64,000 bases of DNA from Tropicimonas sp. IMCC6043 (GCF_004146235.1 NZ_SELO01000011.1:1-64000), one strand, 5' to 3'; numbered from the stretch's first letter, positions 27,159-36,800 are shown. A program made the numbers and translations. The notes: generated from the letters alone by a model not told the origin.

Positions 27159-28709
27159 TCATCGAACGAAGATCGGTGAGGTCCAGGCCATCTGCCCGCT
27201 CTCCTGTCGCAGCCGCAGATAGATCGTCTCGCCTGCTGCGAGCGCACCGAGCGGCAGCGCGCCCTGCCATTGCCACGCCTCTGGGCGGGGCAGTTGGTGA
27301 AGACGCCAGGCGGGGCTGTCGATCAGTCCCAGATTGCCGCTCTTGGCGCCCTCGTAGAGCCGCGCGGCCGGGATCGAGATGTCCTGGCCGCAAAGACGGA
27401 GATGGAGGGTTGCGCCCTCCTCCAGCCGGGCCCGGACCATGACACCCTGCATCGCCGGCGTCGTGTTGTTGGGGTTCGCCTCCGCGGTGACGGCGAAACG
27501 CAGCTTGCCGGCCTCCATGCCGATCTCGGGCACTGGGTGGCCGCTGTCCGCGCCTTCGAGCGGCGAGACGATCTCGGGGCCGCGGAACCGCGGTTCGACG
27601 CCCCCGATCTCGCCACCCTCGATCCGCAGGCTCCCCTCCCAGTGGTGGCAGGTGCCGCGCGCGCCCCATCCCATCTCGAGAAAGATCAGCGTCTCCTCCG
27701 GACTTTCGGGATCGACAGGGGCGGGAGCGAGAGCCGGGCTGACCCGGTGGAAGAGCCGTCCGTTGCGGACCACGTCGATATGGTCGATGGCGCCACCTGC
27801 CACGGCCTCGATCCGGAGTTCTGCCGCGTCGCGCGGGGCAATCATGCTGCCCTGCACAGAGCCGTCGATCGCTGCCAAAAGGTGGACGCGGTCCCCGGTC
27901 AGCGCATTGGTCCGGCGCGCCCGCATCGCCGACCAGAAGGCCTCGCGGTCGTGCTCAGGCGCGAGGAGGGCCATCCGCCCGTGGCCGTAGGAGCCAGGGA
28001 AGCCGCTGTGATGATCGGTATTGCCGACAATGCCGAAGACGTGGCCCTGCGCCAGACCGTGCGCCATGGTCGAGTGCCCGTCGACCGGCCCCATGGAATG
28101 CAGGTAGACGCGATCGGTTTCGGAACGCTCGGCACAGCCATGCATCGAGATCATTTCGACGAAGGGTGAGAGCGCAGGCTCGAAGCTTGACCAGTTGATG
28201 CCGCGCGCTCCGGTGCGGTAGCCGATATGATGCGGAAAGGCGAGGGCGCGGTCGCCGTAACAGTCCGCCAGCGCGGCGTTGAGGCGCGTTGGATCGTCGG
28301 CCAGCACGAGCGGCCCGCCGTCGAGATCGGCCAGAACGATCGTGTAGTCGCCATGCGCGTTCGAATGGATCTCGTATCCCGCGAAGACCGCGAAGCGCCC
28401 GGCTTGCTCGGCCGCGCGCAGCGTCTCGTAATGGCCGCTCCAGGCGGCGCGCAACTTGGCGAAGCCTTTCACGTGGAAATCGACGATATGCGCGACCTCG
28501 GGCTCGTCGACCGGCATGTCGGGCCAGTGGGCATGGCCGGTGACCGACACGAAATCGAGCTGTAAAGCCGCCTTGCTGAGCGCGTCGGGGAAGGGGCCGT
28601 GCCCATAGGACAGGTCGGAATGGTTGTGGATGTCACCATAGAACGTCCGGAGCCCGAGAGCGGCGGCCTGCGGCCGCAGTCGTTCCGGCAGCGGGGCGTT
28701 GATCGTCAT
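27159..28709 (-). CDS. PHP/CehA-McbA-like metallohydrolase
   Basis: A 516-residue protein. The N-terminal 300 residues resemble the PHP metal-dependent hydrolase fold: TFYGDIHNHSDLSYGHG starts the first metal site, and FPHHIGY and VGNTDHHSGFPGSYG supply further histidines. The C-terminal part is a beta-rich region of unknown role (SGQMAWTSPIFVR at the end). DUF3604-like proteins have this layout. It sits between the Gfo/Idh and binding-protein genes and overlaps the Gfo/Idh gene (ATGA). A phosphoesterase or sugar-ester hydrolase role is plausible; the substrate is unknown. Confidence 0.72.
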   Translation of the reverse strand: MTINAPLPERLRPQAAALGLRTFYGDIHNHSDLSYGHGPFPDALSKAALQLDFVSVTGHAHWPDMPVDEPEVAHIVDFHVKGFAKLRAAWSGHYETLRAAEQAGRFAVFAGYEIHSNAHGDYTIVLADLDGGPLVLADDPTRLNAALADCYGDRALAFPHHIGYRTGARGINWSSFEPALSPFVEMISMHGCAERSETDRVYLHSMGPVDGHSTMAHGLAQGHVFGIVGNTDHHSGFPGSYGHGRMALLAPEHDREAFWSAMRARRTNALTGDRVHLLAAIDGSVQGSMIAPRDAAELRIEAVAGGAIDHIDVVRNGRLFHRVSPALAPAPVDPESPEETLIFLEMGWGARGTCHHWEGSLRIEGGEIGGVEPRFRGPEIVSPLEGADSGHPVPEIGMEAGKLRFAVTAEANPNNTTPAMQGVMVRARLEEGATLHLRLCGQDISIPAARLYEGAKSGNLGLIDSPAWRLHQLPRPEAWQWQGALPLGALAAGETIYLRLRQESGQMAWTSPIFVR

Positions 28710-29962
28710 GCGACGTCTCCCGACATCGGATCCACCGGCGTCCCGGCATTGGCGAGGCTGAGCTGCGCCGCCCGAACGAGCCGGAGCGAGGCCACGCCCT
28801 CGGCCACGCCGACCGGCGGCCGCTCGCCCTTCATGAAGCGAAGCAGGTGCCGGACCAGCGCCCGGTCGGCGCCGTAATGCGACGATCCGCGGTCCGGGTC
28901 GGGGTGCCGGATCACCGAGCGGGCATGGCCGTGGCGCTCCACAAGGTCGATGTCGCCGCTGTGGCGCTCCATGCGCAGGCGGCCGCTGTCGCCGATGATC
29001 TCGAGCGTCTCCTGATCTTCCGACCACGGGCCGAAGATGGTGAAGAAGAGGGTCGCCACCAGGCCGCTGTCGTACTGCACGGTGACCACCGCGTGATCGT
29101 CGATATCGGCACCGGGACGATAGACGCAGGTGTCGTTGCGGTCATCCGGCGCGGCGGCGTCGACCCAGCTTGCATTGGGCACCCGAGCGACGCCTTCGAA
29201 CCGGTCGATCAATGTCTCGTGCCGGCGATACGGGCAGTCGCGGTCGCAGTCGCGGCAGCGTTCGGGCGCATCGGGATCGGGGGCGAAGATGCCCGACCTG
29301 CCGCCTGTGGCGGTTACCCGCAGCGGTCGCGCACCCGCGGCGATCCAGTTCAGCACGTCGAAATGATGCGACCCCTTGTCGTTGAGCGCGCCGCCCGAGC
29401 GCGCGCCCGTGCGATGCCAGAGCTGCAGGTAGCGGGTATAGGGAATGACCGAGCGCAGGAGCACCATCCGGGGCGTGCCGATCCGGCCGCTGCGGGCAAG
29501 TTCGACCGATTCGATCCAGGGCTGCTCATAGCGCCGCGTGAAGCCCATCATGATCGGCTGGCCAGACTGCGACTCCGCCTCCGAGATCGCCAGGGCATCC
29601 TCGAGCGTCACCGAGATCGGCTTGTCGAGATAGACACGCTTGCCCGCGGCCACGGCCCGCTCGACCGGCTGGCGGTGATTGTCGGTATGCGTGGTGACGA
29701 TCGCAAGGTCGACATCGGGATGCGCCAGAGCCGCGTCCAGCCCGTCGAAGACCGCAACGCGATGCGCAACGCCGGCCTCAGCATAGAGCGCGTCAAGATG
29801 CGCCGCGGCGAGTCGGGTCCGATCCGGAAGCAGGTCCTGCACGCCGACGATCCGCAGCGGCGTGCCGTTCGCCGCCTCGGCAATGCGGCTGCCGATGAAA
29901 TAGACGCCGCGCTCGCCCGCGCCGATGATGACGGCACCGATTGTCCGGCTCGTGTCCCTCAT
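28706..29962 (-). CDS. Gfo/Idh/MocA-family sugar oxidoreductase
   Basis: A 418-residue NAD(P)-dependent sugar dehydrogenase. The Rossmann start is IGAVIIGAGERGVYFIGS, the catalytic lysine motif is KRVYLDKPISVTLED, and HDV-type residues occur in NDKGSHHFDVLNW. An unusual insertion, PERCRDCDRDCPYRRHE (four Cys), could bind zinc; it also occurs in some Gfo/Idh enzymes acting on uronates or inositols. I prefer ATG29962 because GGAGG lies 11 bases upstream; ATG29980 is the alternative and lacks a site. First gene of the sulfated-sugar operon. Confidence 0.88.
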   Translation of the reverse strand: MRDTSRTIGAVIIGAGERGVYFIGSRIAEAANGTPLRIVGVQDLLPDRTRLAAAHLDALYAEAGVAHRVAVFDGLDAALAHPDVDLAIVTTHTDNHRQPVERAVAAGKRVYLDKPISVTLEDALAISEAESQSGQPIMMGFTRRYEQPWIESVELARSGRIGTPRMVLLRSVIPYTRYLQLWHRTGARSGGALNDKGSHHFDVLNWIAAGARPLRVTATGGRSGIFAPDPDAPERCRDCDRDCPYRRHETLIDRFEGVARVPNASWVDAAAPDDRNDTCVYRPGADIDDHAVVTVQYDSGLVATLFFTIFGPWSEDQETLEIIGDSGRLRMERHSGDIDLVERHGHARSVIRHPDPDRGSSHYGADRALVRHLLRFMKGERPPVGVAEGVASLRLVRAAQLSLANAGTPVDPMSGDVA

Positions 29963-29997
29963 GACCAACCCGTCCTCCATGATTGGAGGTCACCATA

Positions 29998-30037
29998 AGT
30001 GAGTATGATGTTCCGGGTAATTCGAGTTGTACTCACT
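29998..30037. promoter_or_regulatory. Interrupted inverted repeat upstream of the sugar operon
   Basis: AGTGAGTA at 29998-30005 and TACTCACT at 30030-30037 are perfect 8-base arms separated by 24 bases. They lie between the regulator stop and the Gfo/Idh start, where an operator for the following operon is expected. A terminator for the regulator gene is the alternative, but the arms are AT-rich and the loop long. Confidence 0.4.
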
Positions 30038-30043
30038 CCGCGG

Positions 30044-31123
30044 TCAGGATGTAGCGTCCAGTCGCTGGGCCGAGCCGTTTTCGAACAGGTAGATCGGCAG
30101 GTAGTGGGTGCGCGCCGGGGCGGGATCCCTCTCGATTCGCGCGATCAGCACCCGTTCGAACAGGTCAAGCTTTTCGGCGTCGGAGTTGCCGACGATGTCG
30201 AAGCGACGGACATGTTCGGAGGGCATGTCGACGCTTCCCAGAAGCAGGAGGCTCACCTGCCGGTCAAGCATCGGGCGGGTTTCATGTAGCGCGGCGTCGA
30301 GCAGGTAACCGTCCACCAGCCCCCAGACGATCATTGCCGTTGCGCCGGCGCGTCCGGCCTCCAGGAGGGCCTCCACGAGGTCCTGGCGCCGGTAGGAGCC
30401 GGGAAGCCGGTCCCGCTGGAACAGCAGCGGTGACGGAACCGTCCCCTCCCATCCGCTGAGGAGCAGGAATTCCCGCCGCGCCATGGCGATCTGGCGGGCG
30501 TCATGCGACGAGGTCAAGAAGCTGATGCGCGCATGCCCCTGCGCCTGCAAGTGCCGGTAACCGATCGACAGGGCCTCGCGCCAGTTGGTGCCGATCACGT
30601 CCGCATCTATGCCGGTGACCGACACCCCGTCGATCACCAGCGCGTCGGAGACCGCGCGTATCCGGGCGAGGAACGCGACCGGAATGACCTCGAAATTCGC
30701 CTGGAGCAGGCAGCAGCGGTAGCGGGTAGTCGGCGCGAGGAGGTCGATATCTTCGTCTTCGGCGGCAAAGACGCGCTGGACGACGCGATGGCCACGGCGT
30801 TTCAGGCGCGCGACGAGTTCCATGAGCAGCGTGCGCGCGAGCCGACTCTCGGAACTGCGGTAGAGCAGCAGGCAATCGGCGGTGTAGGTCGTTTCAGTCT
30901 CCGTTTGTCGCCGAATGGTCAGCCCGGCGCCGGGTCTCGCGACGATGTGGCCCGAGGAAAGAAACGGCGCCAGCACTCGTTGGACCACGCGCTGCGAGGT
31001 GCCGAACTCCGCCATGAGGTCGCGAACCCTTGGCAGCCTCTGGCCATCCCGGCCCTCTGCGAGGAGCGCCTGAACCCGCTGAAGGATCGCCTGGTCCTTC
31101 TGTTTCGGTTGTTCGTCGGCCAT
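30044..31123 (-). CDS. GntR-LacI hybrid transcriptional regulator
   Basis: A protein of about 359 residues. It has a GntR-type winged helix at the N-terminus (LPRVRDLMAEFGTSQRVVQR, HIVARPGAGLTI) joined to a LacI/periplasmic-binding-protein-like sensor domain (YRSSESRLARTLLMEL; GTNWREALSIGYRHLQAQGH; ISFLTSS). Such hybrids usually repress sugar operons and respond to the imported sugar. The start is uncertain: ATG31123, ATG31162 and ATG31207 are all in frame and none has a good ribosome-binding site. Upstream of the co-directional sugar operon and divergent from the large respiratory operon. Confidence 0.82.
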   Translation of the reverse strand: MADEQPKQKDQAILQRVQALLAEGRDGQRLPRVRDLMAEFGTSQRVVQRVLAPFLSSGHIVARPGAGLTIRRQTETETTYTADCLLLYRSSESRLARTLLMELVARLKRRGHRVVQRVFAAEDEDIDLLAPTTRYRCCLLQANFEVIPVAFLARIRAVSDALVIDGVSVTGIDADVIGTNWREALSIGYRHLQAQGHARISFLTSSHDARQIAMARREFLLLSGWEGTVPSPLLFQRDRLPGSYRRQDLVEALLEAGRAGATAMIVWGLVDGYLLDAALHETRPMLDRQVSLLLLGSVDMPSEHVRRFDIVGNSDAEKLDLFERVLIARIERDPAPARTHYLPIYLFENGSAQRLDATS

Positions 31124-31286
31124 CTCCGGGCCCCGCTCGAATGTCCCAAGCCGCCCGGCCATGCGAAGCCCGGCGCGCGCTCTCGCCCCGCGCAGGGGCA
31201 CGTCCATTGCGCATACCCGTCATGACCCAAATGCAGGGATGTTGCCAAGACCCTGTGGCGGAAGTGATATCTGCGACCATTTGCAC

Positions 31287-31301
31287 TCCCGTTATACGGG
31301 A
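31287..31301. promoter_or_regulatory. Perfect palindrome in the divergent promoter
   Basis: TCCCGT-TAT-ACGGGA has 6-base arms and a 3-base centre. It lies 164 bases before the regulator start and 170 before the mbx-like operon. A binding site for a dimeric regulator is plausible; which one is unknown. Confidence 0.35.
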
Positions 31302-31315
31302 AAATCGCCGCCAGT

Positions 31316-31329
31316 TTGTCCGAGATCAA
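31316..31329. promoter_or_regulatory. FNR/FnrL-like site
   Basis: TTGTC-CGAG-ATCAA matches the FNR consensus TTGAT-N4-ATCAA at 8 of 10 positions, with one perfect half-site. Low-oxygen control would suit an iron-sulfur-rich complex, but an 8/10 match in an AT-rich stretch can occur by chance. Confidence 0.3.
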
Positions 31330-31470
31330 ATTAAGATTTGTGAATACGTGGTTGATGGCTGGCAGATGGCTCGTCATCCCGCCACCCACGTCCGACGCGC
31401 GCAAAACCGCCCCCCGACGTTTCTGGCAGGTCCTGAGCCGAACCGGTCAAACCCAGCCGCGGAGGACTGC

Positions 31471-31968
31471 ATGAGCGAAGCGTTCGCAAACCGGAAACTC
31501 TTCTTCCTGACGCTGTTCTTATGGATACTGCTGAACGGCACGCTGGCGCTCGACGTTTTCGCGGTTGGCGTCGTCGTGGCGGCCGCCATCGCCTTCTTTT
31601 TCGGCAGCAGCCTGTCCTTCCTGTCGGGCTACCGACTCACGCTGGCCTCCGCGCGCGCGACGCTGGGATATATCGGCTACTTCCTTGTCGAACTGGCCAA
31701 GGCGAATCTGTCGGTCGCCCGCGTCGTGCTCGACCCCGCCCTTCCCGTGGTGCCCGCCATCGTCAAGGTCCGCACCCGGCTCAAGAGCCCGGTCGCGCGG
31801 CTGCTGCTGGCCAACTCGATCACCCTGACCCCCGGCACCCTCACCGTCGAGATGACTGGCGAGTGGCTCTACGTCCATTGGGTGGTCGCCAAGACAACCG
31901 ACACTCACGCCGCGACCGAAGCGATCGTGGCGGGGTTCGAGAAATACCTGGAGGTCATGTATGACTGA
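31471..31968 (+). CDS. MrpE/MnhE-like subunit (MbxA position)
   Basis: A 165-residue membrane protein of the MrpE family. Two or three hydrophobic segments at the N-terminus are followed by the conserved soluble part (LLANSITLTPGTLTVEMTGEWLYVHWV). In Mrp antiporters and in archaeal Mbh/Mbx complexes this subunit belongs to the sodium/proton module. GGAGGA lies four bases before ATG31471. First gene of a run of 13 overlapping or near-contiguous genes; overlaps the next by 8 bases. Confidence 0.92.
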   Translation: MSEAFANRKLFFLTLFLWILLNGTLALDVFAVGVVVAAAIAFFFGSSLSFLSGYRLTLASARATLGYIGYFLVELAKANLSVARVVLDPALPVVPAIVKVRTRLKSPVARLLLANSITLTPGTLTVEMTGEWLYVHWVVAKTTDTHAATEAIVAGFEKYLEVMYD

Positions 31969-32221
31969 TGCGCTCCTGCTTCCCGCCGCCATCGCGGCGC
32001 TTGCGCTGGTGCTGTCCTTCTGGCGCTTCATCGCTGGCCCGCATGCCGTCGATCGAGTCGTCGCGTTCGACGGGCTCACCCTGATCGCGATTTCCGGACT
32101 GGTGATGGCCGCCCTGGTCTCCGGCCGCGGCATCTATCTCGACGTGGCGCTGATCTATGCGCTGCTGTCCTTCCTCGGCGTGATCGTCGCGTCGCGCTAT
32201 CTCGAAGGAGGCGAAGAATGA
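31961..32221 (+). CDS. MrpF/MnhF-like subunit (MbxB position)
   Basis: An 86-residue protein with three transmembrane segments. FIAGPHAVDRVVAFDGLTLI is the MrpF hallmark (GPxxxDRxxAxD). Part of the sodium/proton translocation module. Coupled to the next gene by a four-base ATGA overlap. Confidence 0.92.
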   Translation: MTDALLLPAAIAALALVLSFWRFIAGPHAVDRVVAFDGLTLIAISGLVMAALVSGRGIYLDVALIYALLSFLGVIVASRYLEGGEE

Positions 32222-32571
32222 CCCTGCTCGCGCCCCTCGGAATCCTGGTGATGACCCTGGGCACCGTCTTTCTCGCCCTGGCCGGCCTCGGTCTCTTCCG
32301 GATGCCCGACACTTACACGCGCATCCAGGCCGGCACCAAGGCGACCACGCTCGGCATGCTGCTGATGCTCGCCGGGGCCGCGCTGATCGCACCCGCCTGG
32401 ACCGTCAAGCTCGGGCTGATTGCGCTCTTTCTGATGTTCACCAACCCGCTTTCCTCGCAGGTGCTCGCCCGCGCCGCACATCGCGCCGGCGTACCGGCGA
32501 CCGAGCGGACCTCGGCCGACGCGCTGGCCGAAGATGCCGCCGACATGGCGGGCGGGGAGGGCGCGGCATGA
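32218..32571 (+). CDS. MrpG/MnhG-like subunit (MbxC position)
   Basis: A 117-residue protein with three transmembrane segments. GLGLFRMPDTYTRIQAGTKATTLG is split here as GLFRMPDTYTRIQAGTK and TTLGMLL, the conserved MrpG core. The C-terminal 25 residues are polar and alanine-rich. ATGA overlap with the next gene. Confidence 0.92.
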   Translation: MTLLAPLGILVMTLGTVFLALAGLGLFRMPDTYTRIQAGTKATTLGMLLMLAGAALIAPAWTVKLGLIALFLMFTNPLSSQVLARAAHRAGVPATERTSADALAEDAADMAGGEGAA

Positions 32572-32822
32572 GCGTTCTGATGCTGGGCCTTGCCATTGCC
32601 CTCGCGCTGTCGATGGTCGCCGCCGCCGCAGTGGCGCTGATCACCCGCTCGACCGTGATCGCGGTGCTGGCGGCGGGGCTTGTGAGCCTCTTCGCCTCGA
32701 TCTTCTTCGTCGTCCTCGCCGCGCCCGACGTGGCGATGACCGAGGCCGCGATCGGCTCGGGCCTCACCACGTTCCTCTTCTTCTTCACCATGGGCCGGAT
32801 CCGGCGGGAGGGTGGAAAATGA
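32568..32822 (+). CDS. MbhD/MbxD-like subunit (DUF4040)
   Basis: An 84-residue membrane protein with three hydrophobic segments. LAAPDVAMTEAAIGSGLTTF is the DUF4040 signature found in MrpA C-termini and as the separate MbhD/MbxD subunit of archaeal respiratory complexes. A separate copy, instead of fusion to MrpA, marks an Mbh/Mbx-type organisation. Overlaps the next gene by four bases. Confidence 0.9.
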   Translation: MSVLMLGLAIALALSMVAAAAVALITRSTVIAVLAAGLVSLFASIFFVVLAAPDVAMTEAAIGSGLTTFLFFFTMGRIRREGGK

Positions 32823-33520
32823 TCCGACATGTCGTCGTCGCCCTGCTTGTCGCGCTCCTCGGCATCGCCTTCTGGACGCTGACCGCCGGCTACCTTCCCG
32901 ATGCCGAGTTGAACCGCACCGCCGCCTACTACGCGGCACATGCCCAGGACGAGGTCGGAGCGCCGAACATCGTCACCGGCATCATCGTCACATGGCGCGG
33001 GCTCGACACGCTGGGCGAGGTCACGGTGCTGTTTCTGACCTCAGCGGTTATCGCGCTCGTGCTCACGCAATCGAAGACACCGGCTGGCGCCACCGGAGCA
33101 GGCTTCCTGCCGTCGGGCGAGTTGCTGACCACCGGAACGCGGATGATCGTGCCATTGATCGTCCTGCTCGGAGCCTATGTCATCATGAACGGCCACCTGA
33201 CGCCGGGCGGCGGCTTCCAGGGCGGCGCGATCCTCGCCTCGGGGGCGTTGCTCACGCTGCTCGCAGAGCCGACGCGCCGGTTCGGCCACAGCGTCATCGC
33301 GCGGGTCGAGAGCGCCTCGGGCCTCACCTACGTGCTCGTCGGCCTAGCCGGCATGATGATCGCGGGCGGCTTCCTCGACAACGGGATCCTGCCGCTCGGC
33401 CGCTTCGGCGCGATGCTCTCGGCCGGGGCGATCCCGCTCATCTCGGTGCTGATCGGGCTCAAGGTCGGGGCGGAATTCTCCTCGATCCTCGAATCCCTGC
33501 ATGAAACGGAGGACGCGTGA
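32819..33520 (+). CDS. Fused MbhE-MrpB subunit (MbxE/F position)
   Basis: A 233-residue membrane protein combining two modules. Residues about 1-85 match MbhE (IIVTWRGLDTLGEVTVLF). Residues about 95-233 match MrpB/MnhB (TRMIVPLIVLLGAYVIMNGH; TPGGGFQGGAILASGA). The modules are separate genes in some Mbh/Mbx operons and part of the MrpA C-terminus plus MrpB in true Mrp. GGTGG precedes ATG32819. Belongs to the ion-translocating arm. Confidence 0.88.
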   Translation: MIRHVVVALLVALLGIAFWTLTAGYLPDAELNRTAAYYAAHAQDEVGAPNIVTGIIVTWRGLDTLGEVTVLFLTSAVIALVLTQSKTPAGATGAGFLPSGELLTTGTRMIVPLIVLLGAYVIMNGHLTPGGGFQGGAILASGALLTLLAEPTRRFGHSVIARVESASGLTYVLVGLAGMMIAGGFLDNGILPLGRFGAMLSAGAIPLISVLIGLKVGAEFSSILESLHETEDA

Positions 33521-33876
33521 TGGCCCAGATTGCCCTCGCAACCGGTTTCGTCCTGATCCTCGCGGGTCTCTACGGCGCGCTGACCAACCGTGACATCCTG
33601 CGCATGATCGTGGCCTTCACGATCGCCGACACCGGCGTCAACATCGTGCTCGTCGCCGTGGGCTACCTGCCCGGGCGCACCGCGCCGATCCTCGACGCCG
33701 CGGTGCCGGTGGCCGAGGCCGGCCAGCGGATCATCGACCCCGTGCCGCAGGCGCTGGTGCTCACCGCAATCGTCATCGGCCTCGGCATCACCGCGCTGAT
33801 GCTCGCCTATGCCTATCGCCTCTTCCGGCTGCGCCACAGCCTCGACATCTCGACCTTCACGGAGCTGAAATGGTAA
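33520..33876 (+). CDS. MrpC/NuoK-like subunit (MbxG position)
   Basis: A 118-residue protein with three transmembrane helices, homologous to NuoK/MrpC. LTNRDILRMIVAFTIADTGVNIVLVAVG corresponds to the conserved second helix (shown here as LRMIVAFTIADTGVN), and ALVLTAIVIGLGITALMLA to the third. It bridges pump subunits in related complexes. Start ATG33520 shares a base with the preceding stop; its end overlaps the large pump gene by 7 bases. Confidence 0.9.
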   Translation: MAQIALATGFVLILAGLYGALTNRDILRMIVAFTIADTGVNIVLVAVGYLPGRTAPILDAAVPVAEAGQRIIDPVPQALVLTAIVIGLGITALMLAYAYRLFRLRHSLDISTFTELKW

Positions 33877-36800
33877 GCCCGGTCCTCATCCTCGCCATCG
33901 GCCTCGGCACGGCATTCGCCCTGGGGCTTCTCTCGCAGGCTCGCAAGAGCTTCCTCTTCCTCGTCACGCTCGCAGCCCTGGCGCTGATGGCGGCGATCAG
34001 CCTCGGCTGGGTCGTGGCGCTCGCCACCGGCGCGGCCATGACGGCCGAGATCCACACCGCCGGCGTCGCGCCGCCCTTTGCGATCAACCTCCGGGTCGGC
34101 CTGGCCGAGGCGGCTCTGCTGGCGACGATCTCTCTCGCGGGCCTCTTCTCCGCGCTCTCGATGCGCGAGCCGCTCCTGCGGCTCGGCCGCGGCGCCATGG
34201 CAGTGCTACTGGTTCTGGTCATGGCGATCTCCGGCCTCGTCATGACGCGCGACCTCTTCAACCTCTTCGTTTTCATCGAGCTCATCGCCATCGCCACGGC
34301 CGGCGTCGTGCTGCTCTCGCAGGACCAGCGCGCGATCTGCGCCGGGTTCAAATATCTGGTGGTGAGCCAGATCATCGCCATCCTGATGCTGATCGGCATC
34401 ATCTTCACCTACCATGCCACCGGCTCGCTCAATATCGACGACATCGTCGCGACGCCCGTGGCCTTCCACGGCGCGGCGCTCGCGATCTTCCTGCTGCTGA
34501 TCGCGCTCGTGGTGGAGCTGAAGCCCTTCCCGGCGAACGGCTGGGCGCTCGACATCTACACCAGCGCGCATCCCGGCTTCTCCGCCCTGTTCTCGGCGGC
34601 CACCGGCTCCGCGGCGCTCTTCGCCGTGGACAAAGTCGCGACCTATGCAGGGGACGCCTGGTTGCCGCTCCTGACCGGCATCGGCCTCCTGAGCTTCGTC
34701 GGCTCCAATATCGTCGCGCTCCGACAAGAGAACGACCGGCGTCTGCTTGGCTATTCCTCGGTTGGCCAGCTCGGCCTCGTGCTCGCCGTGATCGGCCAGC
34801 GTGACGTGCTCGGCGACGCCTATCTCTATATCGCCGGCGGCCTGATCCTCTCGCATGCCGTCGCCAAGGCCGGGCTCTTCTGGATGTCCGCCATCGTGCG
34901 CGGACGGACGCTCACCGACTGGGCCGCGATCCGCGCCCGCGCGCCGATGGTTCTGGCCTTTGCCACCTTCATCGCCATGCTGGTCGGCCTGCCGCCCTTC
35001 CCCGGCTTCTATGCCAAGTGGGACCTCGCGCAGGCGCTTGTCGCCGCGGGGCGCCTGCCGATCCTGTCGCTGATCCTCCTCGGCGTGCTCATCGAGTCCG
35101 CCTATCTCTTCCGCTGGTTCGGCTATGCCATCAAGCGCGAGGCGGTCGAGAAGGGCCTCCTGGCCAACACTGTCGATTGCGGCATCACGCTGGCCGCCGT
35201 CGCGGGCGGCTGGGCGCTCGGCTGGATCTGGGGCGTGGCCCATGGCGAGTTCAACGTGCTGGCGACTCTGCCGGTGCTGGCCGTGGTTGCTTTCCTTCTG
35301 CTCGAACCGCTTCCTGCGAAGGTCAAGAACGTACTGGCCATTGCAGCGCTTCTCGGCTGGTTTGCGATGGTCGTCGGCGGATACGATCCCATGCGGCTGA
35401 TCTTCGCTGCGGTGATGATCCCGGGCGGCGCTGTCATCCTCATCGCCTCCTTCACCGAGACGGGGCGGCGGATCGGCTTCTATCCCTCCGCGATGGCGAT
35501 GTATGCCGGCCTCGCGCTGCTGCTCGAAGCGACGACCTTCTTCGAGTTCTTCGCGGCCTGGGAAATCATGACGCTGGGCTCCTACTTCCTGATCCTCAGG
35601 GGACGGATGTCCGAGCCGCACGCGCTGAGCTACATGCTCTTCTCGCTCGGCGGCGCCTTTGCACTGCTGGCGGGATTCGCGATCGCCTCGGGTGGCGTGC
35701 AGCCCTTCCCGCTCGACCAGCTCGGTACGGTTGCAGCCGACCTCGCGCCCTATGTCTTCGTTCTGCTCGCCGTCGGCTTTATGACCAAGACAGCGGCCAT
35801 GGGCCTGCATATCTGGCTGCCGGGCGCCCACGCCGAGGCGGAGACGGACGTCTCGCCGATGGTCTCCGGCATCTTGCTGAAGGCCGGGCTCTTTGGTCTC
35901 TTCCTGATGCTGATGCAGCTTGGCCGGCAAAGCCTCTGGGGCGTCGACCTCACCTATGTGCTGGTCTGGATCGGCGCAATCTCGGCCTTCCTCGGCGCGG
36001 TTCTGGCGATCTTCCAGGAGGACGCCAAGCGGCTACTGGCCTACAGCTCGATCAGCCAGATGGGCTATGCGCTCTTCGGCATCGCGCTGATGAACCACCT
36101 CGGCTGGCTCATGGCGATGATGTTCGTCATCAACCACTACGTCTACAAGTCGATGCTCTTCCTGGCCGTGGGCGGCGTCTACAAGCGCACCCACACCAAG
36201 CTGATGTACAAGATGGGCGGGTTGATCACGCTTATGCCCTTCACCTTCGTTTCCGTGCTGGTGGGGATCATCGCCATGTCCGGCGTGCCGCCGCTCTCGG
36301 GCTTTGGCGGACGATGGATCTTCTACAACGCGATCATGGATGCCGGCCTGCGCCTGCCGCTGATCCTGATCTTCATGGCCGGTCCCATCGGCTTCCTCTA
36401 CCTCTTCCGGCTGATCCACACGATCTTCCTCGGCCAGCTCAAGGACCCGCACCGGAAGCTCAAGGAGGCGCCCGCCTGGCTGGTGGCGCCGCAGATGATC
36501 TTCGTGGCCTTCCTGATCGGCTTTGCCGTGCTGCCCGGCATGGCGCTGCAAAAGGTGGACGGCTACATCGGCTCGATCTTCGGCGACCAGCCGCTGGTCT
36601 GGTCCGGCCGTGCCATCGCCTCCGAGTTCGGCTACTGGAACCCGGTCGCGATCATGGTGGTGATCATCGTGGTCTTCGTCTCGGTCTTCCTGATCCTGCT
36701 GGCCAAGAACCATGACGCCCAGAAGGTGAAGCAGTTCAACATCGTCTTCTCCGCCGAGCGGCCCTACCGCCCCGAGACGACGCATTTCGCGTGGAACTTC

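Larger units (their letters stand above)
31124..31470. other. 347-base divergent region ahead of the mbx-like operon
   Basis: No gene is seen. The centre (31265-31350) is AT-rich and must hold the promoter of the respiratory operon and that of the divergent regulator. It contains the palindrome at 31287-31301 and an FNR-like site at 31316-31329. The last 90 bases are GC-rich leader ending in GGAGGA ahead of the first start codon. Confidence 0.5.

Noticed and set aside
25852-27669. Long 605-residue form of the sugar-binding protein
   Set aside because: The upstream 184 codons overlap the PHP gene and precede a good ribosome-binding site and signal peptide at 27117.
31471-33876. Stand-alone Mrp sodium/proton antiporter
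   Set aside because: These genes overlap directly with pump, NuoH, NuoB, NuoC and NuoD genes, and the large MrpA and the order of true mrp operons are missing.
34206-35930. 574-residue open frame opposite the double pump gene
   Set aside because: Antisense to clear membrane-protein codons; translation is His/Glu/Arg-rich with no fold.
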